A stretch of 55,643 nt of DNA from Bifidobacterium breve (GCA_945862505.1 CAMAYJ010000008.1:1-55643); one strand, 5' to 3'. Positions 1 through 7,545 are shown, counted from the stretch's first letter. Numbers and translations are program-made. Notes: a model not told the origin generated them from the sequence alone.

Positions 1-296
1 CGACCGTCACTCATGTCATCGATTTGTGCGACCGCAACAGCGAGCTGTCCCGGCAAACGGAATGTTGCCGAAGCGACGAGTGTGCCAAGACGAATCGTGC
101 TGGTTTCGCGCGCGATTGCACCGAGCGTGACCCAAGAATCGGTAGGGCCGGGCATCGGATCGCCAGCGCCCATGCGCAAGTAATGATCGGAGCGGAAGAA
201 GCCGTCGAACCCGAGTTGTTCGGCAAGTTGCGCAACCGCGAGTTGTTCACGATACGAAGCGCCCTGCTGGGGTTCAACAAAGATGCGAAGTTCCAT
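1..296 (-). CDS. Luciferase-like (LLM) flavin/F420-dependent oxidoreductase, N-terminal part
   Basis: The gene starts at an ATG at 296 and runs out of the window; about 98 residues are visible. The start MELRIFVEPQ, then QLAEQLGFDGFFRSDHY and SWVTLGAIARETSTIRLGTLV, is the typical first beta-alpha units of the bacterial luciferase-like TIM barrel, which uses F420 or FMN for hydride transfer. It lies 9 nt after the ccdA stop, so it is probably the third gene of a tlpA-ccdA-LLM operon. The F420 preference is inferred from the actinobacterial context; the substrate cannot be told. Confidence 0.85.
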   Translation of the reverse strand, partial: MELRIFVEPQQGASYREQLAVAQLAEQLGFDGFFRSDHYLRMGAGDPMPGPTDSWVTLGAIARETSTIRLGTLVASATFRLPGQLAVAVAQIDDMSDG

Positions 297-305
297 ACCC
301 CGAGG

Positions 306-1166
306 CTACTTGTCGTCGGCCCGGGCTTTGCTGAGCAACGCGATGAACACAACTAGCGCAATCACGAGGCCGAGGATGAGTCCGATACGAGTCGGGCCAA
401 CGTCGTTGATCCATTGCGTGATGTGGCCGTTGATGTTGAACATCCAGCCGGCGATTCCGCCGCCTGACGTGTTGCCGTTCAGAACGCGTAGTTCGTACCA
501 TCCGTAATAGGCGACATACAGACCAGCAAGAACGAGCAATACGCCAGAGATGCGATTGATATACGGCAGCACACCGCGCATTTTCTTCACGATGCCTTGG
601 CGAGCAAGCGCGATGGCAAGCGTGAGCACGATCAACACGAGTCCCATGCCGAGCGCATAGGCAATAAATGCACCGAGACCAACAAAGAAGTTCTGCTGAT
701 CAATAACCGTTGAGATCGCAGCGATGAACAACGACAACGTGCAACTCAGTGAAACGAGGGCATAAGAAATACCGAATACGAAAACGGATCCGAGTTCGCG
801 ACCTTCGGGGCCTTTCGAAATCTTCGGCAAACTCACGGTGATTTCGCGACCCATCAGCAAACGAATACCAAGGATCACCAGGACAACGCCCAACACGATG
901 GTGAGCCACGGCAACTTGTCGTTGATGGAAGAAAGAATTGGATCAAGAACGAGTCCGAGTACACCGAACACCACAACAAAGCCAGCCGTCATTGCCGCGC
1001 CCACGGCGAGTGCACGAAGAACGGTTGCGTCGGCTCGACTGTCTGTGTCTCTCGCGTTCTCGAGTCCTAAGAAATACGACAGATACGCCGGCAACATGGC
1101 GAAGCCGCACGGGTTAAACGTGGCAACCATGCCAACACCAAACGCGTAAACGATCGCCGAGTTCAT
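306..1166 (-). CDS. ccdA: Cytochrome c biogenesis protein CcdA (DsbD transmembrane domain)
   Basis: This 286-residue polytopic membrane protein has about six hydrophobic segments. The conserved redox cysteines are visible: Cys20 in FNPCGFAMLPAYLS and Cys142 in SLSCTLSLF. Proteins of this family move reducing power from cytoplasmic thioredoxin across the membrane to extracytoplasmic thioredoxin-like proteins used for heme attachment or disulfide repair. It starts one base after the stop of the TlpA-like gene, which is its likely electron acceptor, so the two are translationally close and probably work as a pair. The length is usual for the short CcdA form. Confidence 0.93.
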   Translation of the reverse strand: MNSAIVYAFGVGMVATFNPCGFAMLPAYLSYFLGLENARDTDSRADATVLRALAVGAAMTAGFVVVFGVLGLVLDPILSSINDKLPWLTIVLGVVLVILGIRLLMGREITVSLPKISKGPEGRELGSVFVFGISYALVSLSCTLSLFIAAISTVIDQQNFFVGLGAFIAYALGMGLVLIVLTLAIALARQGIVKKMRGVLPYINRISGVLLVLAGLYVAYYGWYELRVLNGNTSGGGIAGWMFNINGHITQWINDVGPTRIGLILGLVIALVVFIALLSKARADDK

Positions 1167-1167
1167 G

Positions 1168-1782
1168 TCAGTTACCGGTTGCGGTCTTCACGAGTTCGGT
1201 GAACTGAGCTTGGGTGAGTGCACCCGAATGCGTGGCCAGAATAGTTCCGTTTGACGCCACGAGGACGGTGTAGGGGAGTCCGATTCCACCAAGCGAGCGC
1301 AGAATCGACCCATTGACGTCGCGTCCAAGCGGATAGGTGACGCCGGTTCGATCGGCCATCGCTTGTCCGAGTTCGGGGGGTTCCAGATAAGCAAGACCAA
1401 GAATGTCGATGTCGTTGCGGTTGGCCTGCCATACCTTTTCCAGTGCAGGCATTTCTGTCACACAAGGAACACAGGTTGACGACCACACATTGATGAGAAG
1501 TGGTTTGCCGTTCGGTGCGAGTTCTTTGGTCGAGCCGTCGAAGGCGACGTAGGTGAGTTTCGGCAATCTGGTGCCGGTCACGTCGTTCGTGATGACGAGC
1601 TCAGGCGGTTGCGTGGCGTTCGGATCGAGCTTGGTGACATCTGACGATGTCGTTGACGAACCACCCGAGAACGACAGAATCAGGGCAATTGCGAAACCCA
1701 CGACAATCAGCCCCGCCACAGTGAGCGGGAGATAACGGCGCAGGGCCGATCGGGGTTGGGGAGGAAGCGGTGCGGGTTCCAT
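1168..1782 (-). CDS. Membrane-anchored TlpA/ResA-like thioredoxin
   Basis: With the ATG at 1782 the protein has 204 residues: a short basic N-terminus, one membrane segment (about residues 18-38), a linker, then a thioredoxin fold with the motif CVPC (Cys104 and Cys107) preceded by PLLINVWSST and a later cis-Pro region (GIGLPYTVLV). It is expected to face the cell exterior and receive electrons from CcdA, encoded immediately downstream. An in-frame GTG at 1926 would add 48 residues of Pro/Arg-rich sequence; I prefer 1782 because the anchor then sits near the N-terminus, but neither start has a strong ribosome site. Confidence 0.88.
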   Translation of the reverse strand: MEPAPLPPQPRSALRRYLPLTVAGLIVVGFAIALILSFSGGSSTTSSDVTKLDPNATQPPELVITNDVTGTRLPKLTYVAFDGSTKELAPNGKPLLINVWSSTCVPCVTEMPALEKVWQANRNDIDILGLAYLEPPELGQAMADRTGVTYPLGRDVNGSILRSLGGIGLPYTVLVASNGTILATHSGALTQAQFTELVKTATGN

Positions 1783-1947
1783 ATGAGATCCGACTGCGAG
1801 AGGCAGTGCCGACCGTACTTGGAGCCCCGCACCACTCCCAATCACCTCTCGACCGGAGGCCGGTTCGGTGACAGGTCCGACTGTCCGAGGCTGCAGGTGG
1901 GATCGGCTCGGGGGCGGCGATCCCACCCGGCTGCGGGCAGGTGGTTG

Positions 1948-2292
1948 CTAGGCGGAGCGCAACCAGGACTGAAGATGCACCGGCACAGGGATGTCGGGCA
2001 GCTCATCCTCGACTCGAGCGAGCTTCGGCGGGCGGCCGCGGCGACGCTTGGTGGCGAGGATCTTTCCGTTGATGAACATTTGTCCACCCCACACGCCCCA
2101 TGGCTCGTGGCGCTCAATCGCCCCTTCGAGACACTCGACGATCACCGGACAGGTCGAACAGATCGACTTGGCGATGGCGATGTCCTGGAGCTCTTCAGAG
2201 AAATAGACGCCGGTCAACGTTGCATTGAGGTCGTTGCATGCGGCGTCGGCCCTGACGGCCGGTGAGATGTCGTCGAGCGTCTCGGCGAGCAT
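1948..2292 (-). CDS. whiB7: WhiB7-like iron-sulfur transcription regulator with AT-hook
   Basis: The 114-residue protein has the four WhiB cluster ligands (Cys19, Cys45, Cys48, Cys54 in CSTCPVIVEC) and the EPWGVWGG turn at 63-70. A basic AT-hook-like stretch, RRRGRPPK (83-90), follows, as in WhiB7/WblC, the actinobacterial regulator of intrinsic antibiotic resistance that binds sigma factor region 4 through a 4Fe-4S cluster and AT-rich DNA through its hook. The extra C-terminal tail of about 24 residues is unusual. The start ATG has a ribosome site (AAAGGA) and a leader of over 200 nt with attenuator elements. The WhiB7 assignment rests on motifs, not on a tree. Confidence 0.82.
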   Translation of the reverse strand: MLAETLDDISPAVRADAACNDLNATLTGVYFSEELQDIAIAKSICSTCPVIVECLEGAIERHEPWGVWGGQMFINGKILATKRRRGRPPKLARVEDELPDIPVPVHLQSWLRSA

Positions 2293-2401
2293 CGGTTCAT
2301 TCCTTTCGTGGGTGCACCGTGGTGCATTGGGCTGGGGAGTTGAGGGACAGGCGTAGGTGGATGGAAGTTGGTGGATGGGGGGCGTGGCCGCACATGAAGA
2401 A

Positions 2402-2427
2402 AGGCCGCCGGGGGAACCCGGCGGCCT
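2402..2427 (-). terminator. Terminator hairpin in the whiB leader (attenuator)
   Basis: An 11-bp perfect stem (2402-2412 with 2417-2427) closes a 4-nt loop. Read on the minus strand it is followed by TTTCTTC, as in an intrinsic terminator. No complete minus-strand gene lies upstream of it, and it is 110 nt before the whiB start, so it most likely terminates the whiB transcript itself. Confidence 0.75.
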
Positions 2428-2474
2428 CAGTGCATGTACGCAGTGGTTACTGCGTCAGCTCAGAGATCGCCGGG
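2417..2474 (-). promoter_or_regulatory. Candidate antiterminator pairing in the whiB leader
   Basis: On the minus strand the segment CCCGGCG (2474-2468) can pair over 7 bp with CGCCGGG (2423-2417), which is the upstream arm of the terminator. The two structures exclude each other. Between them sits a 7-bp hairpin, ACGCAGT/ACTGCGT (2438-2444 with 2449-2455). The antiterminator segment lies inside the last codons of the upstream ORF, where a translating ribosome would mask it. Confidence 0.6.
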
Positions 2475-2522
2475 ACGGGTGCTTATGACCGAAGGTCGTA
2501 AAAGCGTTGGTGCCGGTGGCAT
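2460..2522 (-). CDS. Short upstream ORF in the whiB leader (candidate leader peptide)
   Basis: An ATG at 2522 opens a 20-codon frame (MPPAPTLLRPSV...) ending with TGA at 2460-2462, 33 nt before the terminator stem. No clear ribosome site precedes it. Its last codons overlap the antiterminator segment at 2468-2474, so its translation would decide which structure forms. It could be chance; the position relative to the hairpins is the argument. A second, three-codon frame (ATG CAC TGA, 2435-2427) abuts the terminator stem. Confidence 0.4.
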   Translation of the reverse strand: MPPAPTLLRPSVISTRPGDL

Positions 2523-2707
2523 ACCAAGTGGCGGAAATGGTCACGTTGGCTCGCGGTGCCACAGGCGCGACGGAGGCCGGAATGGCCGAATTGCGCGGTG
2601 TGGAGGCGGTCGTGAACATGAACTCCACCGAACCATGCCTGTGGTGGCCCCGTCAACTGAATTATTGGAAATCGGCCTGTTCCCGTTCCTGTCAAGGGAT
2701 CGGGGGC

Positions 2708-2713
2708 TAGCGT
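2708..2713 (+). promoter_or_regulatory. -10 element TAGCGT, leaderless type
   Basis: The hexamer ends 8 nt before the thioesterase ATG at 2722. No ribosome-binding site lies between, so transcription would start at or next to the start codon. Confidence 0.55.
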
Positions 2714-2721
2714 CGCGGGTC

Positions 2722-3567
2722 ATGGGAAACGCGGATTCGGCGGCGGGACAGGGCTCAACCCGGCGATCTGAGCGCGAAAACGGGGCCAGCCGAGTACTGC
2801 CTCTACCGACTTCGGGCCGGATTTTTCGTCGCGAACGAAGAGTGCGGTTGGGCGATGTCGATGCCACTGGCCGTCTTCGCCTCGATGCGGTGGCCCGCTA
2901 TCTCCAAGACGTTGCCACCGACGATTCCGATGACGTCGGCAGCCTCGAGGCCCGGGCCTGGGTAGTTCGGCGCACATTGATCGAACAGCGCAAAGCGATG
3001 CGAAATAGCGAAGACGTTTCGCTGGCCACGTTCTGTTCGGGAATGGGCAGCCGCTGGGCCGAACGTCGTGTGTCGATGACGGGTGAGCACGGTGGTTCGG
3101 TGGAAGCGGTGACCTTGTGGGTGCATCTCGACCCCGTGTCCGGTCGTCCGAAGACGTTGCCCGCCGGGTTTGTCGCCACCTACACCGAACCTTCAGGCGG
3201 TCGCGAAGTCACTGCGCGCCAAGTGCATGATCCCGTGGTTCCTGGCGACGACGGGGTGCACACGATGCCTTGGTGGCCGCGAGTCACCGATCTTGATGTT
3301 CTTAATCACGTCAACAATGCAGTGTCATGGGAAGTTGTGGAACAAACGCTCGAGCGTGTTCGAGCTCGTGAGCTCATCGACCTCGACACGGGCGGTTCAT
3401 TACGCGCGGAAGTGGAATTTCGCGATGCAATTGATTACGACGTGGTTATTGGCGCGATGCCATTGACGATCGCGTATCGAGTGGCGAACGAGGTTCTCGA
3501 ACTCGCGTTGTGGTCAACCGATGCTGAAACCGTGCACATGACCGCACAGGTGACGTCACTGCGCTGA
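2722..3567 (+). CDS. Acyl-ACP thioesterase-like protein (FatA/double hotdog)
   Basis: From ATG 2722 the protein has 281 residues. It shows two hotdog halves: the first begins at RIFRRERRVRLGDVDATGRL and the second has WWPRVTDLDVLNHVNNAVSW, the signature of acyl-ACP/acyl-CoA thioesterases that release fatty acids from the acyl carrier protein in the cytoplasm. The frame is open back to 2434, but the extra 96 residues are low-complexity and unlike the family, and a -10 element sits just before 2722. An in-frame start a little further in is possible. It is monocistronic and convergent with mrp. Confidence 0.82.
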   Translation: MGNADSAAGQGSTRRSERENGASRVLPLPTSGRIFRRERRVRLGDVDATGRLRLDAVARYLQDVATDDSDDVGSLEARAWVVRRTLIEQRKAMRNSEDVSLATFCSGMGSRWAERRVSMTGEHGGSVEAVTLWVHLDPVSGRPKTLPAGFVATYTEPSGGREVTARQVHDPVVPGDDGVHTMPWWPRVTDLDVLNHVNNAVSWEVVEQTLERVRARELIDLDTGGSLRAEVEFRDAIDYDVVIGAMPLTIAYRVANEVLELALWSTDAETVHMTAQVTSLR

Positions 3568-3582
3568 TTGCTGGTTAGCAAA

Positions 3583-4755
3583 TCAATTAGTTGTATCGAG
3601 CGCGGCAAGGGCTGCGTCGAGCATTCGCGCTGAACAACCGCTCATCGAAATCGGCGGAGCTAGTTCAGTCACAAGTAGTTCAGTGATTGCCCGAAGGGCC
3701 GATGACGCTTCGCCTTCGCTGAGCACGATGGGTGCACCGGAATCGCCGCCTAGAGAAACGGCGGGTTCAAGAGGAATGCAACCAAGGAGCGGAAGGCCCT
3801 CGTCGGCAGCCAGCCTAACGCCTCCCCCTTCACCGAATACGGCGTGCGTGTGGCCGTGCTCACAGGTGAATGCGCTCATATTTTCGATAACGCCGAGAAC
3901 ATGAAGATGGCTTTTGCGGGCCATGGTGACGGCACGAGTTGCAACCCGTTGTGCGCCGACCGCAGGAGTGGTGACAACGATCATCTCCGCTTGCGGAAGC
4001 ATGCGGGCCAACCCCATTTGCACGTCGCCAGTGCCGGGCGGAAGGTCGACGACGATGTAGTCGAGATCGCTGGCCCACGAAACGTCTTCGAGGAAGTGCT
4101 GCACGGCACGATTCAAAATGAGTCCGCGCCACATGAGCGCGTCGGTTTCATCGTCAACAAGTAATCCCATGGACACGACATCAAGACGACCGGTACCGAT
4201 GGGAATCGACTTCGGGATGATCGTGCGTTCTTCGTTGGGTCCCGTTGTTGCTTCGAGGCGACCTTCAATGCCGAGCATGCGCGGAATTGAGAAACCCCAA
4301 ATGTCGGCATCAATGACGCCAACGGCGAAACCCCGGTCGGCGAGTGCGGCGGCAATGTTCGCGGTCACCGACGACTTGCCGACGCCACCTTTGCCCGAAG
4401 CGATGGCCAGCACGCGGGCACCGGGCGGCACTCGGTTGGGACCGGCAGAAGATTGCGCGTGCTTGCGGGCGACGTTCATGGCCGCCGCCTTCTGATCGGC
4501 ATCCATCTCGGCCCAGTCAATGGAGGCCGAGGTAATGCCCGGGAGAGCTTCGATGCGGGTCAGAATCTCGCGCTTGAGTTGCGCTTTCAGAGGGCAGCCG
4601 GCCGCAGTGAGAGCCACAACAACCACCGCTGCGCCGGCCTCGGACACCGTTGCTGACCGGGCCATGCCCAGTTCCACGATGTCAGCGCCCAACTCAGGAT
4701 CGATAACGCCACGAAGCGCTGTGAGGATCTCGTCGCTCGTGGGAAGGGTGGCCAT
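3583..4755 (-). CDS. mrp: Mrp/ApbC-type iron-sulfur carrier ATPase
   Basis: The 390-residue protein joins an N-terminal MIP18/DUF59 domain (about 5-80, with conserved AAGCPLK) to a ParA-like P-loop domain with the deviant Walker A GKGGVGKSS at 121-129 and YIVVDLPPGTGD. Such proteins bind and hand over Fe-S clusters. The C-terminal CxxC that holds the bridging cluster in many members is not intact: after ENMSAFTC the next ligand position is Gly (CEHGH). It is divergent from iscA, another Fe-S factor, with 106 nt between starts. Its start is preceded by a leaderless-type -10 element. Confidence 0.92.
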   Translation of the reverse strand: MATLPTSDEILTALRGVIDPELGADIVELGMARSATVSEAGAAVVVVALTAAGCPLKAQLKREILTRIEALPGITSASIDWAEMDADQKAAAMNVARKHAQSSAGPNRVPPGARVLAIASGKGGVGKSSVTANIAAALADRGFAVGVIDADIWGFSIPRMLGIEGRLEATTGPNEERTIIPKSIPIGTGRLDVVSMGLLVDDETDALMWRGLILNRAVQHFLEDVSWASDLDYIVVDLPPGTGDVQMGLARMLPQAEMIVVTTPAVGAQRVATRAVTMARKSHLHVLGVIENMSAFTCEHGHTHAVFGEGGGVRLAADEGLPLLGCIPLEPAVSLGGDSGAPIVLSEGEASSALRAITELLVTELAPPISMSGCSARMLDAALAALDTTN

Positions 4756-4761
4756 AGCAGA

Positions 4762-4767
4762 AATCTA
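4762..4767 (-). promoter_or_regulatory. -10 element TAGATT of mrp, leaderless type
   Basis: On the minus strand the hexamer is followed by 6 nt and then the ATG of mrp at 4755. Confidence 0.6.
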
Positions 4768-4861
4768 CCGGCGGAAACAGCGGTTGGCCCTCCTCATCGT
4801 GGGAACTTGCCACGGCTCCGCTAACCTTTCTGCAAACACCGCTTTATCACGGAGGTCCACA

Positions 4862-5182
4862 GTGATCACGCTCACCGAAACCGCTTCTACCAAGGTTGCG
4901 GAACTCATTGCTCAAGAAGGTCAGGAAGACCTCATGTTGCGCGTCGCTGTCCGTCCTGGTGGCTGCAGCGGCTTTAGTTACGAGATGTTCTTCGATTCCG
5001 AGAAGGACTCCGAAGATGTTGTGAACACCGAGTTCGGCGTTCCCGTTGTGGTCGATCCTTCAAGCGCTCAGCTGCTCACCGGCGCCACCCTTGATTACAA
5101 GGATGGCCTCCAGGGTGCAGGTTTCGCGATCGACAATCCCAACGCCCAGAAGACGTGTGGCTGCGGTAACTCGTTCAGCTGA
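4862..5182 (+). CDS. erpA: HesB/IscA/ErpA-type A-type Fe-S carrier
   Basis: The GTG at 4862 is 5 nt after GGAGG and gives 106 residues. The three cluster-binding cysteines of A-type carriers are present: Cys35 in RPGGCSGFSY and Cys99/Cys101 in KTCGCGNSFS at the C-terminus. The protein delivers Fe-S clusters to apo-enzymes in the cytoplasm. An upstream TAACCT could be its -10 element, which would give a short leader with a real ribosome site, unlike the divergent mrp. A strong hairpin follows the gene. Whether it matches IscA or ErpA more closely cannot be decided here. Confidence 0.9.
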   Translation: MITLTETASTKVAELIAQEGQEDLMLRVAVRPGGCSGFSYEMFFDSEKDSEDVVNTEFGVPVVVDPSSAQLLTGATLDYKDGLQGAGFAIDNPNAQKTCGCGNSFS

Positions 5183-5201
5183 TTCTGCTTTTACTTTCTG
5201 A

Positions 5202-5229
5202 ACGACGACCGCCTTCGGGCGGTCGTCGT
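5202..5229 (+). terminator. Hairpin terminator after the IscA-type gene
   Basis: A 12-bp perfect stem (5202-5213 with 5218-5229) carries a TTCG tetraloop, 20 nt after the stop codon. It lacks a good T tract. Confidence 0.6.
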
Positions 5230-5273
5230 CGCGTAACCCTTAGGTTTCCGATCAATGATTCGATCGCGATGTC

Positions 5274-6917
5274 ATGACTGATCCAACTTCAATCGAAATT
5301 CCGCAGATTACGTTCTTCGTTGATGGCGAAGAAGTGAGCGTTCCCGACAATGGCGTGTCGTTGTTGGCGGCATTGCGCGGTCGACTCGGAGTTCGTGCGC
5401 CCAAAGCGGGTTGTAATCCGCAGGGGCAATGCGGCTGTTGCACGGTTTTGGTCGACGGCGCTCCACGAGTTTCATGCGTAACACCAGTTCGTCGTATTGC
5501 TGGTCGTGTTATTACGACTGTTGATGGACTGGCGGAAGAAGATCGCGAACGTTGGTCCGACGCGTTGATGGCCACCGGCGGCAGCCAGTGCGGATTCTGC
5601 ACGCCGGGCATCGTTTGTCGCCTTGAAGGTTTGCGATCGAAAAACACAGCAGCTGATGATCTTGATGCAGTCGACCGGGCGTTGGCAGCGCATCTGTGTC
5701 GATGCACGGGGTGGCAAACAATCCGAGAAGCGTGGTCGATGGTGGTGAGCGGTTCCTCGGTTGTGGAACATGAACGCCGCGAGGATCGTAATTTCGAGGA
5801 TGCATCGCGCCGGGCAACGATCGAAGGCCGATCAGCGCAGCAGGTTTCCGCCGAAGTTGCGCTTGGGCGTGGAGGCTTCGCTGAAGACACGGCGCCGCTC
5901 GATGCGTTAGTCGCCGTTCCCAACGGAGCCGGCGGATGGGTCGTCGCCGGTTCGTTAACCGAAGCTCGTGCGTTGGCGGGCAAGGTGCAAGGGCGACACG
6001 GAACCACATCGCCAGAGCCGCCGCTTGAGCTTCCTGAAGGAGAGTGGGAACTCACGATGCGAACCGGTTGGGTGGAACCGGCCTATTTGGAAACCGATGC
6101 TTCGTGGTGCGAGCCCGGCGGCGAACCGTTCACATCGCTGGCCAACGGCGGAGCATTTGGCGGAAAGTTGACCACCGATGTCGGACAGGTTGCTCGTGAG
6201 CTTGCCGATGAACATCGCCAAGCGGTTCGTGTGGTGTTGTCACGAGAAGACGTTGTGCGCGACGGACCCAAGCGTCCACCGATTGCTGCGGGCGTCCGTA
6301 CCGATGGCTCAGGTGTAATTCGTGTCGCACGCACGGAAGGCATTGCCGAAGCGATTACGAACATTGCGCCGCAATTTATGGTTGAAGAGATCGACGTTTT
6401 TGGTCCCCCGACCTCGGTAGATATCCGTGGAGCCGGTGTTGCTGAAGCACAGATCCTGCTTGCTGCGCTTGCCGCCAAGAACGCAAGAGAATCAGGCGAC
6501 AACAACGCTCACTGCGCAACGGCGACGAGTGCTGAAGGAGCGGTCGCCACAGTTGCAATCGGTTTCGATGACATCGTGCGCGTTGATCTGCGATGTGGTC
6601 GAGTACTCGATTCCATTGTTCTGCGTTCGTACGCGATCGGTGCGGTGCACATGGCGCTGGGCTGGGTCACCAGCGAAGGACTATCGGTTGATGAAGATGG
6701 AACGATTAGTGATCTGACGATTCGTTCCTTCGGTGTACTTCGTTCTGCCGATATGCCCCATGTCGAGGTCACGCTGCACGAGGAAGATACGGAGCCGGTC
6801 AATGGATCCGATGCTGTCTTCGCGGCCACGGCGGCAGCGGTGTGGTCGGCTCAAGGTTGGCCAACCGACTGGCCGACTGGTCGCAGTGTTCTCAGCAATG
6901 CTCGTGTGACACAGTGA
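5274..6917 (+). CDS. Fused, shortened xanthine-dehydrogenase-like protein ([2Fe-2S] plus molybdopterin-domain remnant)
   Basis: The 547-residue protein begins with a complete small subunit of the xanthine dehydrogenase/CO dehydrogenase family: plant-type [2Fe-2S] domain with Cys47, Cys53, Cys56 and Cys68 and a second helical domain with Cys106, Cys109, Cys142 and Cys144 (QCGFCTPG, LCRCTGW). From about residue 200 it resembles pieces of the molybdenum large subunit (SLANGGAFGGK; the C-terminal SDLTIRSFGVLRSADMPHVEV) in some 350 residues instead of the usual 750 or more. Most of the hammerhead and cofactor-binding domain seems absent, so catalysis is doubtful. ATG 5274 follows a terminator. Confidence 0.75.
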   Translation: MTDPTSIEIPQITFFVDGEEVSVPDNGVSLLAALRGRLGVRAPKAGCNPQGQCGCCTVLVDGAPRVSCVTPVRRIAGRVITTVDGLAEEDRERWSDALMATGGSQCGFCTPGIVCRLEGLRSKNTAADDLDAVDRALAAHLCRCTGWQTIREAWSMVVSGSSVVEHERREDRNFEDASRRATIEGRSAQQVSAEVALGRGGFAEDTAPLDALVAVPNGAGGWVVAGSLTEARALAGKVQGRHGTTSPEPPLELPEGEWELTMRTGWVEPAYLETDASWCEPGGEPFTSLANGGAFGGKLTTDVGQVARELADEHRQAVRVVLSREDVVRDGPKRPPIAAGVRTDGSGVIRVARTEGIAEAITNIAPQFMVEEIDVFGPPTSVDIRGAGVAEAQILLAALAAKNARESGDNNAHCATATSAEGAVATVAIGFDDIVRVDLRCGRVLDSIVLRSYAIGAVHMALGWVTSEGLSVDEDGTISDLTIRSFGVLRSADMPHVEVTLHEEDTEPVNGSDAVFAATAAAVWSAQGWPTDWPTGRSVLSNARVTQ

Positions 6918-6921
6918 GTTC

Positions 6922-7278
6922 ATGAGTACACCGATTGGTCCCTACACGCCCATTGTTCGAGCCGGAGACTTCCTTGTGATTTCCGGTCAACTCGGCATGG
7001 TGAATGGCGAGATGATTGTGGGCGGTGTTGTCGAAGAGACAACCCAAGCCCTTCTCAATATGGAGGCACTCTTGACGGCGCAAGGCGCATCGCTTGCGGA
7101 TGTGGTGAAGACCACGGTCTTCCTTCGCCACATGCGGGACTTTGACTTGATGAACGAGGCCTACATGGCCGGGTTCGGTGATCATCGCCCCGCCCGAAGC
7201 GCCTTTGCCGTGGCTGAGCTTCCTCGCCTGGCTCTTGTTGAGATCGAAGCATGGGCGTATTCGCCGGTCGCGAAGTAA
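6922..7278 (+). CDS. ridA: RidA family (YjgF/UK114) imine/enamine deaminase
   Basis: The 118-residue protein shows the RidA core GPYTPIVRAGDFLVISGQ, a central ASLADVVKTTVFL and the C-terminal RPARSAFAVAELPRLALVEIEAWA, whose Arg holds the substrate carboxylate. These trimeric cytoplasmic proteins hydrolyse reactive 2-aminoacrylate and similar intermediates. It starts 4 nt after the stop of the xanthine-dehydrogenase-like gene and is probably cotranscribed with it and with the next small gene. Confidence 0.92.
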   Translation: MSTPIGPYTPIVRAGDFLVISGQLGMVNGEMIVGGVVEETTQALLNMEALLTAQGASLADVVKTTVFLRHMRDFDLMNEAYMAGFGDHRPARSAFAVAELPRLALVEIEAWAYSPVAK

Positions 7279-7288
7279 GGTTTGGCTC

Positions 7289-7456
7289 ATGCTTGGTGCC
7301 GTCATCATTGTGCTCGTGCTCGTGATCGCAATCCCCGTGGGGTTTCTCATGACGATGTCGATCGTGGCGGCTGTGTTGGGCTGGACCGTCGGCGATGAGG
7401 TCGACCACACCTATGCCGGCACCGAGGACTACGTCCTCGCTTACCCCGAATCCTGA
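7289..7456 (+). CDS. Small membrane protein of 55 residues
   Basis: ATG 7289 opens a 55-residue frame 10 nt after ridA. One or two hydrophobic segments cover residues 2-33 (MLGAVIIVLVLVIAIPVGF...), followed by an acidic tail with GDEVDHTYAGTEDYVLAYP. No function is recognised. The frame keeps normal codon use, and its position suggests cotranscription with ridA. Confidence 0.6.
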   Translation: MLGAVIIVLVLVIAIPVGFLMTMSIVAAVLGWTVGDEVDHTYAGTEDYVLAYPES

Positions 7457-7515
7457 CTGCACGACACCGCTTTCTCCGGCTCGAGATGATCTTTTCGCGG
7501 CTCGGAAACTTTTCG

Positions 7516-7545
7516 TCGACACGGACCGGCCTAGAGCGGTAGCGT
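7516..7545 (+). promoter_or_regulatory. Sigma-70-type promoter of the cold-shock gene
   Basis: A -35 TCGACA (7516-7521) and -10 TAGCGT (7540-7545) are separated by 18 bp. The leader would be close to 58 nt, in keeping with the structured leaders of cold-shock genes. Confidence 0.5.

Larger units (their letters stand above)
2293..2721. other. Intergenic region holding the whiB leader and a thioesterase promoter
   Basis: This 429-base stretch between the divergent whiB-like and thioesterase genes holds no convincing full-length gene. On the minus strand it contains a short upstream ORF, a 7-bp hairpin at 2438-2455 and a terminator hairpin at 2402-2427. On the plus strand it contains the -10 element of the thioesterase gene near its right end. 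Reading frames running through it on the plus strand have low-complexity, non-domain sequence. Confidence 0.7.

Noticed and set aside
2434-2721. N-terminal extension of the thioesterase frame
   Set aside because: The added 96 residues are low-complexity Gly/Arg-rich, unlike the family, and cover the whiB leader; a promoter element lies just before 2722.
5252-6055. 267-codon open frame on the minus strand
   Set aside because: It is the antisense shadow of the Fe-S fusion gene, rich in Ser/Arg/Pro, with no domain.
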